A stretch of 64,000 nt of DNA from positions 13,206,001 through 13,270,000 of the forward strand of contig OZ176054.1 of NCBI GenBank assembly GCA_964247055.1, written 5' to 3'. Source of the DNA: Paragordius varius. Taxonomy: Eukaryota; Nematomorpha. Below the pieces are notes generated by a model, which was given only the letters and a program-made list of their open reading frames with translations, was not told the DNA's origin and ran no database searches. The position numbers were made by a program, and so were the translations under genes. Below, in pieces: positions 37,573 through 49,645 of the stretch; positions within the stretch are counted from its first letter, which is position 1; every line of letters begins with the position of its first letter.

Positions 37573-40500
37573 AAAAAATTTATGAAACATTTTTAGAAAT
37601 ATTGTGACTTAAACTAATGTTTTAACACATCATCCAGTTAAAGTTTTTTAATCAAAAGTTCACTTTTATATATATATATATATATAGAAAAAAATTATTT
37701 TTATATATCGTGACTTAAACTAATGTTTTAACATCACCCAGTCAAAGTTTTTTAATCAAAAGTTTGCTTTTTTAAGAAAAAATCTTTTTTTTACCCATAA
37801 AACTTATAATTACAGGTGATCAAATATGGGTAATAAAGTGTGAATAAGGCATCAATTAACCTCAAATTAAAAACTTTAAATCTAAATTTATTAAGAGTTG
37901 ACTTCTTTTTATACTTAAACATATATTTTACCTAAAAAATAGTCCTTTGGAAAAAACTTAAATATTTTAATATTCTACCTTACCATAACTTACCTCACAT
38001 ATTTTAAGGCTTTAAAATTCAAATTTTACAAACAAAAGAGAATATATAAAGCCAGCCAATTACACTTAATATTGAAAAATTTTACAGTATATATGCCTTT
38101 CAATGGTTACTTATTTCATAACACTATAGTAGGGGGCAATTTGCAACAAAAGATTATATCGAAAAAAAGGAAATGAAAAAATTGTTAATTCGAAATTTTA
38201 TTGTTTTTTCCATACATTCCTGTGTTGAAATCGCTCTCTACTATAGTGTTGTGAACTAAGCACCATTAAAATAAATGCATACTGTAAATTTTTACTGTAA
38301 AATTGAATAAAATAATTATAATAGCAGGTCAATTCACAATAGTATATCGAAAAAACGGAAAGAAAAAATTGTTTATTCAATATTTTTTAGTTTTTTTTTT
38401 TTTCATACTAAAAATTGCCCAATTATATATAGTTTGAAATAAGCAACCATTAAAATAAATGCAGGCATATTGTAAAATTTTACTGTAAAATTAAAAAAAA
38501 TTGTTTAATCAACGTTTTGTTGTTTTATCATACATTCCTGTGTGGAAATTTCTCAAAATAAGCAACCATTAAAATAAATGCATACTATAAATTTTTACTG
38601 TAAAATTGAAAAAAAAACTTAATCATGATAGTAGGGGGCAATTTGCAACACAATAGTATATCGAAAAAAAGAATTTTTTTCATTATTTTGTTGTTTTTTT
38701 CATACACTTATGTGTTGAAATTGCCTAACTAAGAAACCATTTAAAATGAATGCATACTGTAAATTATTTTTACTGTAAAATTGAAAAATCTCAATAGTGT
38801 ATCGAAAAAAAAGATATGAAAAAATAGTCTATTCAATATTTGGTCGTTTTTTCCATAAACAATACTGTTGTGTTTCAAATTGCCCCCTACTAACGTGTTG
38901 AAATTGCTCAAAATAAGAAACCATTAATGAATACATACTGGAAATTTTACTTTAAAACTGAAAAAAAAACTTTATTCTTTACCCGGAGATATGGTATTAA
39001 CATCTTGTGCCATTTCAATGTTGGTGTTTCCAGGAAACATTTCATAATTCTCATTATTGTTATCTAAATCCTGAGCTCGAATCTTTTGATGTAAAACTTT
39101 CATTTTAGTTATCAGGGCGTCGACAGTCACCTCTTCAAAAGCTTCCAACTATGTTTTAGTATGCAGAAGAGTAAAATTTAGACGGGTTATATTATTAGGG
39201 TTTAAGAACATTTTAAACATAAAATACAGTCATGTTGTCGTTTATTTTTTTATTAGGCAAATCCCTTAACCTATAAACAACCCTAGATAAAAACACTTGA
39301 TGAAAACCTCAGAATTTGGAATTAACAGTCCTATTTTATAACATCCAAGGGGGTTTGTAAAAGACTTTGGTCATGATTTTTAATCAAGATGCTATAATTA
39401 AACAAATTTTTATGTACAATCCATAGATGTGTTAAATAATGACATATCTATTTAAGTTTCAACAATCTATAACTAATCGATAAGCATAATTTATATATTG
39501 GCAATATATACTCATCTTTCTGGCTTAAACTGCTGTGAATAATGTTAAAATAAAATAGTTTTTATATTGTTTAATGTAAAACACTCATATTAATTAAGGA
39601 TAACCTTTAACGTCAAACAAAGTAAAAACTATTCCCCCTATTAAAATCAAAGATTTTCAAAAAGTCTCAAAAAAATTTCTCTATCTGTAAAATTTTACGC
39701 AATCTTCGCCCTCGTCTACTGTGTTAAGTTGTAAATCATCATTTGCGGATGGTTCTATCAGAGAATTCTCGTTTTCGGTTGTTGAAACAAGCAAAACCTT
39801 TCTATTCAGCAGGGGTGTACTCGAGTTAGGGTTAATATTACTTGTTTGCAATGGATATGAGAGGGGTGTATCCGTTAACAAAGAGTTTTTATTGCTTTGT
39901 TCTATATCATCATACAAGTAAAAACAGTAAAAAAAGTTTAAAGTTGAATAACTTAAAATAAATTTACATTTTTATTTTACATTTGACATAATTCACATAT
40001 AAAATATATAATTTTAATGATTTATAGTTTTAATTAATAGGAAAATTATACAATGACGATATTTCTAAAGAGTTAGGCGTGAATTAAATATATATATGTG
40101 CGTTTGAAAAAATATTTTATAATATAATTAGGTATATACTGTAATTTTTTATAATTTCAAGTACAAGGTTTAGAAACCCTAAGTTTCATATTTCACATGG
40201 AGACACTTAAAATTCAGATATATAATATATGGTTGATACCTTAACTCACCCCCTTTAAACCAGTAAAAACACTCTATAAGCCCTTTAAAAACTTAACATT
40301 TAAACCCAATTTCAAATCAAAAAACCAATTTTTATATTAGGTAACCACCGTCCTTGTTAAAACTGTTAATCTTATAATTTTCAAGTCAAATTTCTTAAAT
40401 TAGAGCTTTAAAACCTAAAAAAGTACGCCCTAAAATTTCCTATTTTAAACGTAACAAATTCATTTAAACCTCAAAATTTTCCAACCCAAAAAAGTTAAAT

Positions 40501-43500
40501 TTCGTTATTTTTTCTTTTTTAAGCTTTAACCCTAAACAAAAGTCTCTTAACCCTTTAAAAACTTCATTTAAATCTAATTTGAAACTAATGAACCAATTTT
40601 TTACCAATTAACCAAAATTTTACTTGTGACATCGTCCCTGTAAAACTTTTAATCTAAGTCAAATTTTTTAATTAACTTTAAAACCTAAAAACTACGCCTT
40701 TAAATTCCTTTTTACATCCAACAAATTCATTTAACCCCAAAATTTTCATTATCCTTTCTTTTCCAGTTTTTCGAACCTTTAAACCTCTAAACAACAGTCT
40801 CTTAACCTTTCAGTTTATTCATTTCAATCCAATTTTAACCCATTTTTAAAGCAAAATATCAATCCAATTTTCACAATCAAAAAATTCAATAATACCAAAT
40901 ATCAATCCAATTTTCACAATCTAAAAACACAAAAAAAATCCAATTTTAACAATCAAAAAAACTCAAAAAAACAATAAAATCCAATTTTCAAAATTTAAAA
41001 ACCAAAATATCAATCCAATTTTTACAATCAAAAAACCAAAAAAACCCGAAGAAATCCAATTTTCACAGTCAAAAAAACTCAAAAAACCCGAAAAAATTTC
41101 AATTCAATTTAAACCAAAATGTCAATCCAATTTTCAATCAAAAAACCCAAAAAATCCAAAAAAACACAAAAAACCTAAAAAAACCCAATTTTCACAATCA
41201 AAAAACCAAAAAAATCCAAAAAAAACCCAATTTCCACATTCAAAAAAAACCCGAAAATAACAAACCATTACTTGTAAGACCTTCTCCGCTAATATTATAT
41301 AGACCATGTTTTTTGCGATAATCCCCGTAGAGTTGAGTAAGCGTAGCATGAAAAGCTTGTTGAGTTAAATCATAAAGCCAAGCGCAACCAAACACAAGAC
41401 TACACAATCCCTGGAAATGAGTCAGCAAAGTTATGGCAAAAACCAATTCACCCGGATTCCAATTGTTTTGGGGTAGATCGTTTCTCATTACATGCTATTA
41501 TTAGATATCATTTAAGGTAATTACTTTCTAAAAAAAGGTTTAGTAAAACTATGTTTTGGGGTAAATCGTTTCTCATTACGTACTATTATTAGATATATAA
41601 AAAGTTTTTAAGTTTAAAAATCTTTTTGAGAGTTTATATTACAGTTTTTGATATCTTTTATAAACTTTTTTTATATTTCCAATTGTTTTGGGGTAGATCG
41701 TTTCTCATAACATGCTATTATTAGATATTTAAAGTATTTATCTTCCTAAAAAATGCTTTTTTGTGAGATTTCTAATGACTATCTTATGTGATACATAAAA
41801 GAGCTTTTGATATAATAAACTAATTTACTTATATTTCCAGTTGTTTTGGGGTAAATCAATATGCTATTATTTGATATAAAAAGTTTTTAGATATTGAAAA
41901 GTATTTAGCTTTAAAAATTTGTGAGTTTTTTAAAGGCTATTTTATGTGAAATAATAGAGCTTTTGATATCTTTAATAAGCTAATTTTCTTATATTTCCAA
42001 TTGTTTTTGGGGCAGATCGTTTCTCATTAGAAATTTATTAAAGTATTTAGTTTTCAAGAGTTTTTTAAGAGTTTTAAGACCATTTTATGGAATATAGTAT
42101 AGTTTTCGATATTTCCAATTGTTTTGGGGTAAATCGTTTCTCATTACGTGCTATCAAATAGAAAATTATTAGATTTTTGTTAAAGTAATTACTTTCTAAA
42201 AAAGATTTTTTGTAAGTTTTTTAATGACTTACAGTAAAGTTTTTAATATTTCCAATTTTTTGGGGGATAAAACGGTTCTCATTACGTGCTGTAGAGGTAA
42301 TGAAATTATTAGATATTTATTAAAGTATTTAACTTCTTAAATAAGATTTTTTGAGTTTTTAATGACTATGTTATGTGAAATAATAGAGTTTTTGATATCT
42401 TTAATAAAATATTAATCGTTTCTCGAAACGTGCTAGAGGCAAAAAAATGCTGTAAATATAATTAATAATTAAATTTCCTAAAAATTTGTGAGTTTTTTTG
42501 AAATATTTATTTCTCTTTTATATTTAAATTTGCTCACAACAATTTTACGATATTAAAAACACTTTTTACTTTAATAAGTGCTCGATCAATTCTCCAGGGT
42601 TGATGTGCCAACAACTTATTGATTTCAAACAAATTTTTCATTTTTTGAGGGATGGCTTCAGAATCAAACAACCAATCCATATCACCTCCGGAATTTAAGA
42701 ATTCGCGCATTTGATTCACCATGAGCGGACGACAATTGTAACAACTCACGGCCTTTTAGAGGAGTATATTTGCACAAATAAGGAAAAATATCATTAAGTT
42801 TGTCATAACCTAAATTCTTTTAAAAAAAGGTAACCACTTTAAAATTTGATATTATACGCTTTAAATTGGTCATTTCACTTTTTAAGCTTGTTCTTATAAG
42901 TGTTTAACCCTTCATATCAAAATTGTACAGCCATTAAACATATCATATTTGAACTTTCATCTAATTATCCAAACATTTTTATTTAAATGATAAAATTAGT
43001 ATGTTTTTGGACTGGTAATAAATTGTTTGTATTCAGCATAAGTTAAAAATGTTAAAATAAAAGTGAGGCATTTGTATAGTTGAATTATAAATTAATGGTA
43101 TATTATGTTTTCTGGATATGTAAAAGTGCCAATAAAACGCGAAACTAAAAAATTACCATAAGCGCAATAAAATGGCGATCGGCGTAAGAGAGTGAGAAAT
43201 TGCCTTTCAACAAGAAATTGTGCATACGATAAAACTTTTCAAAGTATTTGGGATGAAGGGTTAAGACATACGTCACTTTTTCCAAAATAGCATCATCACG
43301 TGTCTCGATATCAGCTGTTTCCGTTTTGCTTGGTTTAGCGGGAGTGGTAATGTTCATGTTGGTCGTTACATAATCTGGACAATATTTCAACATGGTTTGT
43401 GTTATGGGCGCCACACATTTATAAGATGGCGGATCATTCAGCAATTCGTCTTCGGCAGCGCTTGAGTCTAAATCATCTGATGAATGCAATAATCCAAACT

Positions 43501-43943
43501 CAACACTTGCGATTTTGGGGTCATTGTACTTTTCAAAAGCTGTTGTTTGATCCACATTTTCATTTTGAGGTAAAACGTGTTGTTCTGTGTTAATCGTTTG
43601 GTCGTCACATGACTTTGGGGCGATCGTCTGCGTTAACCCATCAACAGATTGAATGTTTTGTGAACTGCTCCGATTACTTGAATTACTTTCACTAACCAGT
43701 TTAGGACTACCAATTACTACAGAACTTGATGGTCCAGCATTATTTGTCATAATGAGAATATTGCCGTCTGTTTCATACAAGGGTAGGGCCGTCGACGAGA
43801 TCAGCTGAGATTTTTTGGGTCCGGCGGTGTGGTCACCACGTGAAACACTTGATTGGTGATGGCGGATTTTAACGTGATCACCTGTTTCAGTTTCTGTGTT
43901 TGTTACAGGAGAGTAAAGGTCATTTTGTTGCGACAATGGTACG
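29606..43943 (-). CDS. SESN: Sestrin (stress-response / leucine-sensing GATOR2 regulator family), 14 exons
   Basis: Exons, 5' to 3': 43943-43157, 42752-42570, 41494-41272, 39901-39699, 39148-38983, 36923-36811, 35994-35840, 34469-34295, 33680-33571, 33146-33008, 32112-31961, 30873-30768, 30351-30172, 29692-29606. All phases join, giving about 925 residues against ~480-550 in known sestrins. Family marks: [102 protein letters not shown]. The family restrains mTORC1 through GATOR2. The Asp-Asp pair and the Thr-Tyr-x-Thr lid (LTYST) are kept. By remembered alignment, the Cys of the N-terminal alkylhydroperoxidase-like site is present (YNCRP), but its Tyr and His partners are Pro and Gln. Extra length comes from a Ser/Thr-rich N-terminus (~215 residues), a ~280-residue middle linker and a ~115-residue insert before SEKVHV. 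The true start is upstream. Confidence 0.93.
29766..30015. mobile_element. Decayed MITE in last sestrin intron
   Basis: Counterpart of 9525-9765. The left arm CAGCAAAAAATTAAAATTAT is clear and the right arm is partial. Confidence 0.6.
30945..31270. mobile_element. Foldback-like element, arms of short iterations
   Basis: The left arm reads CACTTGAACAATTCAAATA.. and the right arm is inverted, ..GAATTGTTCAAGGATGAATT, ending in GATGGTATATATT. Copy A lacks it at the matching intron position (near 10740), so it was inserted after the gene duplication. Related elements lie at 34494-34972 and 35403-35705. Confidence 0.75.
31290..31577. mobile_element. MITE in sestrin intron
   Basis: The left end is CAATAAAAATTGGAATTATA and the right end ATAATTTCAGTTTTTACT. 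Counterpart of the decayed copy at 10787-11041. Confidence 0.75.
31555..31950. repeat. Tandem triplication, about 130-bp unit, in sestrin intron
   Basis: Units with AAATTGATATAAACTATTG.. and CTTTTTGCATTTTTAT follow one another three times here. The matching intron of copy A (11041-11155) has one unit, so the array grew after the duplication. Confidence 0.7.
32149..32443. mobile_element. MITE in sestrin intron
   Basis: Starts GTAAAAATTGAAATTATCCG and ends CCGTATAATTTCAGTTTTAC. The arms are slightly degraded. Confidence 0.7.
33808..34058. mobile_element. MITE in sestrin intron
   Basis: The ends CAGTAAAAATCGAAATTATA and ATTTCATTTTTTACTG are long inverted arms with an AT-rich middle of the family type. 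Confidence 0.8.
34494..34972. mobile_element. Foldback-like element with iterated arms
   Basis: It begins TATACCATTTACAATTCAAA. The left arm has about seven iterations of TTCACCCTTAAACAATT. After an AT-rich middle of about 180 bp, four to five inverted iterations (GGGTGAATTTGAATTGT) follow. It is the largest of three copies. The different arm lengths point to gain and loss of units. Confidence 0.85.
34985..35238. mobile_element. Degraded MITE next to the foldback element
   Basis: A left arm with AATATAAAGACAAT..AAAAGACAACTAC and a right arm with TCTTTATGTTTTTAAGTTTT..CCGTAAAATTTTAG are recognisable. The outermost ends are changed. Confidence 0.6.
35403..35705. mobile_element. Foldback-like element, third copy
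   Basis: The ends ATACCATTTACAATTCAAAT and ..CAGTAAATGGTATATA are inverted. Each arm has only two to three 17-bp iterations. Confidence 0.8.
36005..36285. mobile_element. Degraded MITE in sestrin intron
   Basis: The right arm (CTTTATATTTTAACATTTGT..AATTTTTACCG) is well kept. The left arm has GGACAAAATGTAAAAAAATA. A related, more decayed core follows at about 36320-36520. Confidence 0.65.
36940..37790. repeat. Tandem repeat with (TA)n tracts in sestrin intron
   Basis: About seven units of 100-150 bp, each with GGAAAAAATTATTAAACAT.., AATCTAATGTTTTAACACAT and a TTTTTAATCAA(A/T) segment, are separated by (TA)n tracts of up to about 40 bp (for example near 37530-37571). Confidence 0.9.
38050..38960. 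repeat. Tandem repeat, roughly 120-180-bp unit, in sestrin intron
   Basis: About five units contain AGTAGGGGGCAATTTGCAAC, TAGTATATCGAAAAAA, a TTGTTTTTTCCATACATTCC segment and ATGCATACTGTAAATTTTTA. Units differ by indels. They share the intron with the array at 36940-37790. Confidence 0.85.
40240..41262. repeat. Nested tandem repeats in sestrin intron
   Basis: Two to three degenerate units of about 280 bp (40240-40830) carry CTTTAAAAACTT, TTTAAAACCTAAAAA and ACGCC. They are followed by many short units around AATCCAATTTTCACAATCAA (40850-41262). The plus strand is almost free of G. Confidence 0.85.
41495..42440. repeat. Intronic tandem copies of the next exon's 5' end
   Basis: Seven degenerate copies, 95-165 bp apart, of the first ~36 nt of the sestrin exon 41494-41272 with its acceptor (plus-strand core TTTTGGGGTAGATCGTTTCT). 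They lie near 41554, 41677, 41834, 41994, 42111, 42249 and 42413, all in the intron just upstream of that exon. Several still carry the TAATAG acceptor and encode ..[11 protein letters not shown] before running into intron sequence. Confidence 0.9.
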
Positions 43944-44458
43944 CTAAAATATAATTTTATTAACGAGTTAATGAATATTAAAATGAAATTAAAATATTTG
44001 CAATAAAGTCACTAACGTGTTTTTATTCATTAAAAACATAAATGTTGTTTTATAAATAAAAGCGGTGTATAAATATATTTCATGGTTAATTACATTATAT
44101 AAACGATTAATTATACATATACGAATCGATTTGCCGATATATTTTACATTTATAATTTGTAAAAATAAAATTATAAATGAAATTTTGGTTTCAGAAAAAA
44201 ATTGTAAAATATAAAATTTGAATATTTTATTTTTTTTTAAATAGACACACCCCTTCGTAAGTTAACTATTATAAACTTTATGTATTAAATATATTTCTAT
44301 ACGACCGACACACATTAAACAAAGTTCATTAATCTCATTACATATGCAATTTAAAATAAAAGATAATTAATTATATTAAAATTTGACAACAAAAGTAAAA
44401 GCATATATCATGCATAAATTTTGTATTAAAACGAAAAATGCTAATCTAAAATCAATAC

Positions 44459-44910
44459 TTTTTGTGAGTAAATAATATTATAATCAACCTATTAGTGCTA
44501 AAATCGGGTTGATTTTCCTTCAAAATGGATGTTAGATTGGTGGGACCAAAAGGTTTATCACCCAGAGGCGTAAAATCTATGGCCAAAAAATCAGCCGAAG
44601 TTTTTGGTACGGAAAATGATATTGCAGTAAGTTTTCGATTGGTGCCTTTAAGCGCATTTATACCTCCAATACATTTGTAAGAATGGACAGTATGTCGATT
44701 CAAATTACCTAAAACGAATCTTCTATTGTATTCCATATCGGTGGAATAAGCGTAAGGTTTGTGGTGTCCTTTTTTCGGTTCTTTCGGAGAGAATGAGGAG
44801 GAAAGTAAAAATCTGTGAGTATTATGAGACAATACAGGTGGAGATCCAATAGTTATATCACTAAATTTACATTTAAATATATACCTTTTCTCAAAATTAT
44901 TTGCTAACAT
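44459..44910 (-). CDS. Possible additional 5' exon of sestrin, or separate small gene
   Basis: A 152-codon open frame with coding-like composition (for example RRFVLGNLNRHTVHSYKC, SVPKTSADFLAIDFTPLGD) matches no family I know. A donor at AAAAA|gtattg (exon end 44459) leaves two bases, exactly the phase needed by the sestrin exon starting at 43943 (C|GTA). So it may be the preceding exon, separated by about 515 bp. The ATG at 44910 could be a start. Alternatively the exon begins after an AAATTTAG acceptor at about 44865. Confidence 0.4.
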
Positions 44911-46580
44911 ATCACAAAACTTTATAAAACAAATTGTTAAAAATGCAAAACAGATGCAGGGATGAATGCCCTTTGTGATAAATACTTATAACAATAGAAC
45001 AATCACAAAAAAATTATATCATGTTAATAATGTATATAAATATATTATTGAAAATCTGCTAGAAAATGCCAGGCTTTTATTCTGGACAATTAGTTATTTT
45101 TTAATGCATTTTACTCTAATGGTAATAGTTTAAGACTTTGATTCAAATTGGGCTATCTAAAGACCCCATGTAAAGATATCCTTATTTAAAACGTTTCTGC
45201 ATTTTTTCTTTATTTTATCATCCCAGATACAATAGGTAAATAGATGTATATTGTGGTGCGAAAATGATAATTAATTACAGTAAAAATAGTAATTTTACGG
45301 ACAAAACGTGAAAAGATAAAGACTAATATATTTTTAAAGAGTACTGTTGTAGTCTTTAAAACTGATAATAAGAATTAATGCCATTTAAAGTGGTTTTATA
45401 TCCCAGAGCGATTTAGAACTGAAAAAGTCTTATAGGTACAAGCTGAATCTGTAAATATTATGTTTTTGGCCTTAAAGGCGCATTATAAAAAAATTTTAAT
45501 GTAAAAATTGTAAAATTATATTTTCTCAAACTGTTCGCCATTCGATAAATTTTTAAAATGTTAATGCAGGAGCCAAATGATCATGGTTAGAAAATGTAAA
45601 TATTAACTTTATGCTTTCACTACATTTAGCCAGCAACTTGATTTATATTAGTTTTAACTGTTCTATGGTGTTTTGGAATGTCACAATTGACTCTAGATAT
45701 CCAAAAAAGTAAGAATATTAAGCTTTTTATCTATGAGAACAATGTTTGACAATTAAAATTTAACTATAATAACTTTAAAAACAGTAAATTATTTTCAATC
45801 TGGTATATAAAATTACCTCAATAGGTGTAACTAGTGCAAGAAGGGAAAAAGTCATGAATAGTAAATAGAGCTATATTTTGGTTCTTAGATAATTTTATGT
45901 ATGTGTCAAATACTTGCTCTCTACATTTAATTGAAATTTGTGTGATATATAAAGATTTTTGACTTTACTAAGTTAAAGTCATGGCTTACTTTCATGTGAT
46001 AAAAAAAATTTAACAGAAGGCTTAAGTAAACAATAAAACTTGTTTCGGAGCGTATAAAAAATCATATGATCAAGTAAAACTTATAGATTTTGGAAGTGTG
46101 GGGTAGGGCACACTTGTTAGATTCAAAAAATGGATTAAATTCTTTTGAAAACTAATTATGTATATAAGTTTTATATGCAATTAAAACCTTTGTTTATGCT
46201 ATAAACTGTTTATTTGATATTTTTGGCTAATCAATTTATTCAAATAGGGTGGATACAAGAGAGGATAAATTTAGTAAAGCAGTGCTATAGGAAGAATACA
46301 TATACAAATATGCTAAATTTATCAATTCCATGAAACCGCAACAAAATTTTGATTTTCGAAATATTATAAATCTTGTTTAAAATTTAAATATTTGTTTTAT
46401 TTATTAAACTCTAAATGTTATTTCAACACTAAAACATGTAAAAAGTCATTTTATCATATAATTATTTCAAATACAATGAATTATGTGATCTATTTTATAA
46501 AAATGTAAAATGCTGGCTTTATGATCTGTTTCCGGGAAACCGGTAGCATTCAAATCCATATGTTGAAAAAATATAATCAC
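44911..46580. other. Gene-free spacer upstream of sestrin
   Basis: No exon is supported. It contains a solo MITE left arm at about 45277-45370 (CAGTAAAAATAGTAATTTTA..). If sestrin begins at or above 44910, its promoter should be here, but no motif is evident. Confidence 0.4.
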
Positions 46581-46589
46581 TAATAAATG

Positions 46590-47900
46590 GCCCTACAATA
46601 GCTTCGCCCTTTTTTTTAATTATGCCCCCAGTTTGGGCCTACCCCGTGTAAAAAAGGGTTTTTTTGAAAACATAAGTCGATAAAAATCGTGTCTTTGAGA
46701 TACAATTTTCCGGAAAACGTATTGGACCATTTGATTTCAAATATCATTTTTTTCTTATTTCCGATTACGCCGAACATAGTCGACTCGCTTTTTTAATTTA
46801 GGCCCTCCCCCCCCCCCCCCTAAAATGCCATTTTTTCAAAAAAACACAAAAATATTTTTTAAATCTATTTTTGCCCAGGGCATGAGACTGTAAAAATATA
46901 ATGAGGATTCCATATGTTCCTTGTTAAAAAAAAATTTACTCGTGCGTTTTTTTATATTGGCTGCTGGCTAAGGAGATACCCGCTAAAAACTGCCCCATCA
47001 TATCGAAAGAGCGTACCTTTGGGGTAAGATTTCAGAAAACTATCAGGCCATATGACTTCAATAGATGCTTAAAATATTAACTGTAACAAGGCCAAAATTT
47101 AGGTCGGTTGTTATAATTTGCCATTAGTTAGGCCCTTCACTTCCTGAAAAATGCGCCACCATATAATGGTTTTGTTTTGAGGCGATTTTTGCAAAAACTA
47201 ATGAGAGCATACTGAAATTATGATACCAGGTTTTCTCTGTAAAAAGACAAAAAATATAATCAAGCGTTTTTTTGCATCAGCCGCTGGACAGGGAGCGCCT
47301 AAAACTGCGCTACCACATCAAAATTGCGTCGTTTAGGGGTTAATTTTCAGAAAACTTATCAGGCTATATAAGTTCAATAAGGGCCTGATATATTACCCGT
47401 AAAAACGCAAAAATTTAAGTTTAGATGTTTTTTAAAATTAGCTTTTAATTAGGCCTTGCACTGAAAAATTCGCTCTCATTGAACTATTATTTGGTGAAGT
47501 CATTCTTCCAAAAATCATTAATAACATAGGGAATGAAGGATTCAATGTATTCCCTTATAAAGTAAAAAATTTTTAACCGTCTTTTTTATATTGGCCTCTG
47601 GATAGGGGCCTACCCGCCAAACAACTGCGCCACCATATCGATACAGCAAGATTTTGGAGGCTAATTTTAGAAAACTTATGAGGCCATATGATTTCAATAA
47701 AGGCTTGAAATTTTTCGCGTAAAACTAAAAAATTTAAGTAGAGCGGTTTTATTGAACTACCCCTTAATTATGCCCTCCTGATGCGCCATCATAGAATAAC
47801 TTTTTGGTTTTAAGGCATTTTTCGAAAATCCCACGAGTGTATATGTAATCAATTATTATTCCAAGTATTACCCGAATTAAGGCAAATTTTATCTAACGTT
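46590..47900. repeat. Diverged tandem repeat, about 315-bp unit, four copies
   Basis: Copies are anchored by TTTTCAGAAAACTTATCAGG-like segments near 46710, 47030, 47345 and 47655, each followed by a CATATGACTTCAATA segment and preceded by GCGCCACCATATCG-like sequence. They contain G+C-rich words (ATGCGCCACCAT, GGCCTACCCG) and no lasting open frame. An old satellite or decayed element array is likely. Confidence 0.75.
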
Positions 47901-49645
47901 TTTTGTTATTATACTTTGTGGCGCTTCATATCAAAAAAGGAAAAAATCGTGCACATGTTAAATAAACTTCAAAAGTAAAATATATTAGAATATACAAAAT
48001 AGTTTTATAGGATTCTCTACGGATGTTCCGATTTCGGATCCGTTGAAAATGGGGAGTTAAAAAGGCTCATGCGAAACATTTTAACAAGTGCCAAATTTTA
48101 ACATCAAATATTTTTTAAATGGATAGGCTAATGTGACCAGATAGGCTGTTTTTCGCAGTACAGTACTGGGTTTTCAGAAAAAAACTGCGACTGTACTGCG
48201 CCCAGTTTTGTACTGCTTTTGAAAAAAAATAATATTCATGAATATATATTAATTACCTTTTATTTATTCAAAAAAATTATTTTAGAATTTGATATAGTAC
48301 CCTCTGTAAAAATAAACCCATATTTTGTAAAGAAATGGTTTATTTTGCGGAAAAACGCTAAGATTGACCTATTTTTAAATAATTATATTTTATTTTCTGC
48401 TCGAATTCATAAAATTGGATTTTGAATCGGTCAAACCGCTTATGATTCGGCCTTTCGCGCAGCGAAAATATAACCGGACTCGAAACCGTAAGAGCATGCT
48501 AATGGTTCTCTCACTCAGGGCTTCCGCAAAAAAGGTACCTCAAAATTCAAAAATAAAAAAAAATAATTTATGATATTTTCATAAATGTTTGATCGAGTTT
48601 AGTAAGTCTATTCTTTATACTTATTTAACGGAAAATTAATAGAAAATTGCCCCTTTTCATAATTCGATGATGTTGAACATCCAGAATAAAAGTTTGTTAA
48701 CTTGAAATTTTTGGTAATATTTGTTAAAAAACACAATAATTTAACAAAATTTGAAAACACAAATATTTTCAAAATTCTGATTTAGAAATTAGCATTATTT
48801 ACATATAAAGTGTTATAACATCTCAACCGTTTATATCTTTTCTATCATCCTCAAAATAGAACAAAATTTTGCAAAAAATTAAATTTTTGAAAGTATGCAT
48901 TTTTAAAAAAATATCTTTAGTTGATATCAAAATTTAGCATATATTTAAAATTGTCGTAATGGGTTTATTTTAAGAGAACCCATTTTAAAAGAGCCCAAAA
49001 TGTGGGACTTTCAGACCCTACATCTAAAAATTCAGAATTTTTAAAAATAGTAGCTTTTATATGTACTTTATGTTATATTTTATGGATATTTATTGAAATA
49101 AAGCATTTAGTATTCATCAAAAAATATATTTAAAAAAATTGCGCACCTTTTGCAATCTTATACGGAGCACTTACCAGAAAAGTGTAAATAACTTTCTTAA
49201 AAGGTTAAAACCAAAAGCACCATGATATCCTGACATTTTCCTATCAGAATATACAGATTTCAGCAGATTTTTTTGTGGCAACTGTGTAATATACCAAGTC
49301 GATGGTGTAACATGCAAAGTATGTTTTAATTTTGTGCGTCAAAGTTTAAAATATCTGGTCTCATTAGGATAGGCTAAAAAATAATTTAGAAGCGAGTTAA
49401 ATCGTATTTTCAAAATATGGTACAACCATTTTTTCGTATAAAAATAATCATATTATAGGACGTTTAAAAAAATTTAATTCTTCCCATATATAAATTTTTA
49501 GTTAAGAACAATATAATATGATATATTACACCAAAAATCTAGCGTAAAAAATACATTTGTACTGAGTCAAGGTTTAAATTTACTCTTTACCATACTACTT
49601 CTATTCAGAAATTATAATTATGCGATAAATAAAAAATTATGTTGA
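47900..49645. other. AT-rich spacer with one imperfect palindrome
   Basis: At about 48150-48220 the words GCAGTACAGTACTGGG and CCCAGTTTTGTACTGC face each other. A G+C-richer patch at 48425-48540 has no open frame of note. A 68-codon frame at 48219 lacks coding character. I see nothing else. Confidence 0.4.

Noticed and set aside
39721-39921. 66-codon plus-strand frame
   Set aside because: Antisense shadow of the sestrin exon 39901-39699.
41134-41349. 71-codon Phe/Gly-rich minus-strand frame
   Set aside because: The FGFF-rich part is the G-poor tandem repeat of the sestrin intron, not an FG nucleoporin.
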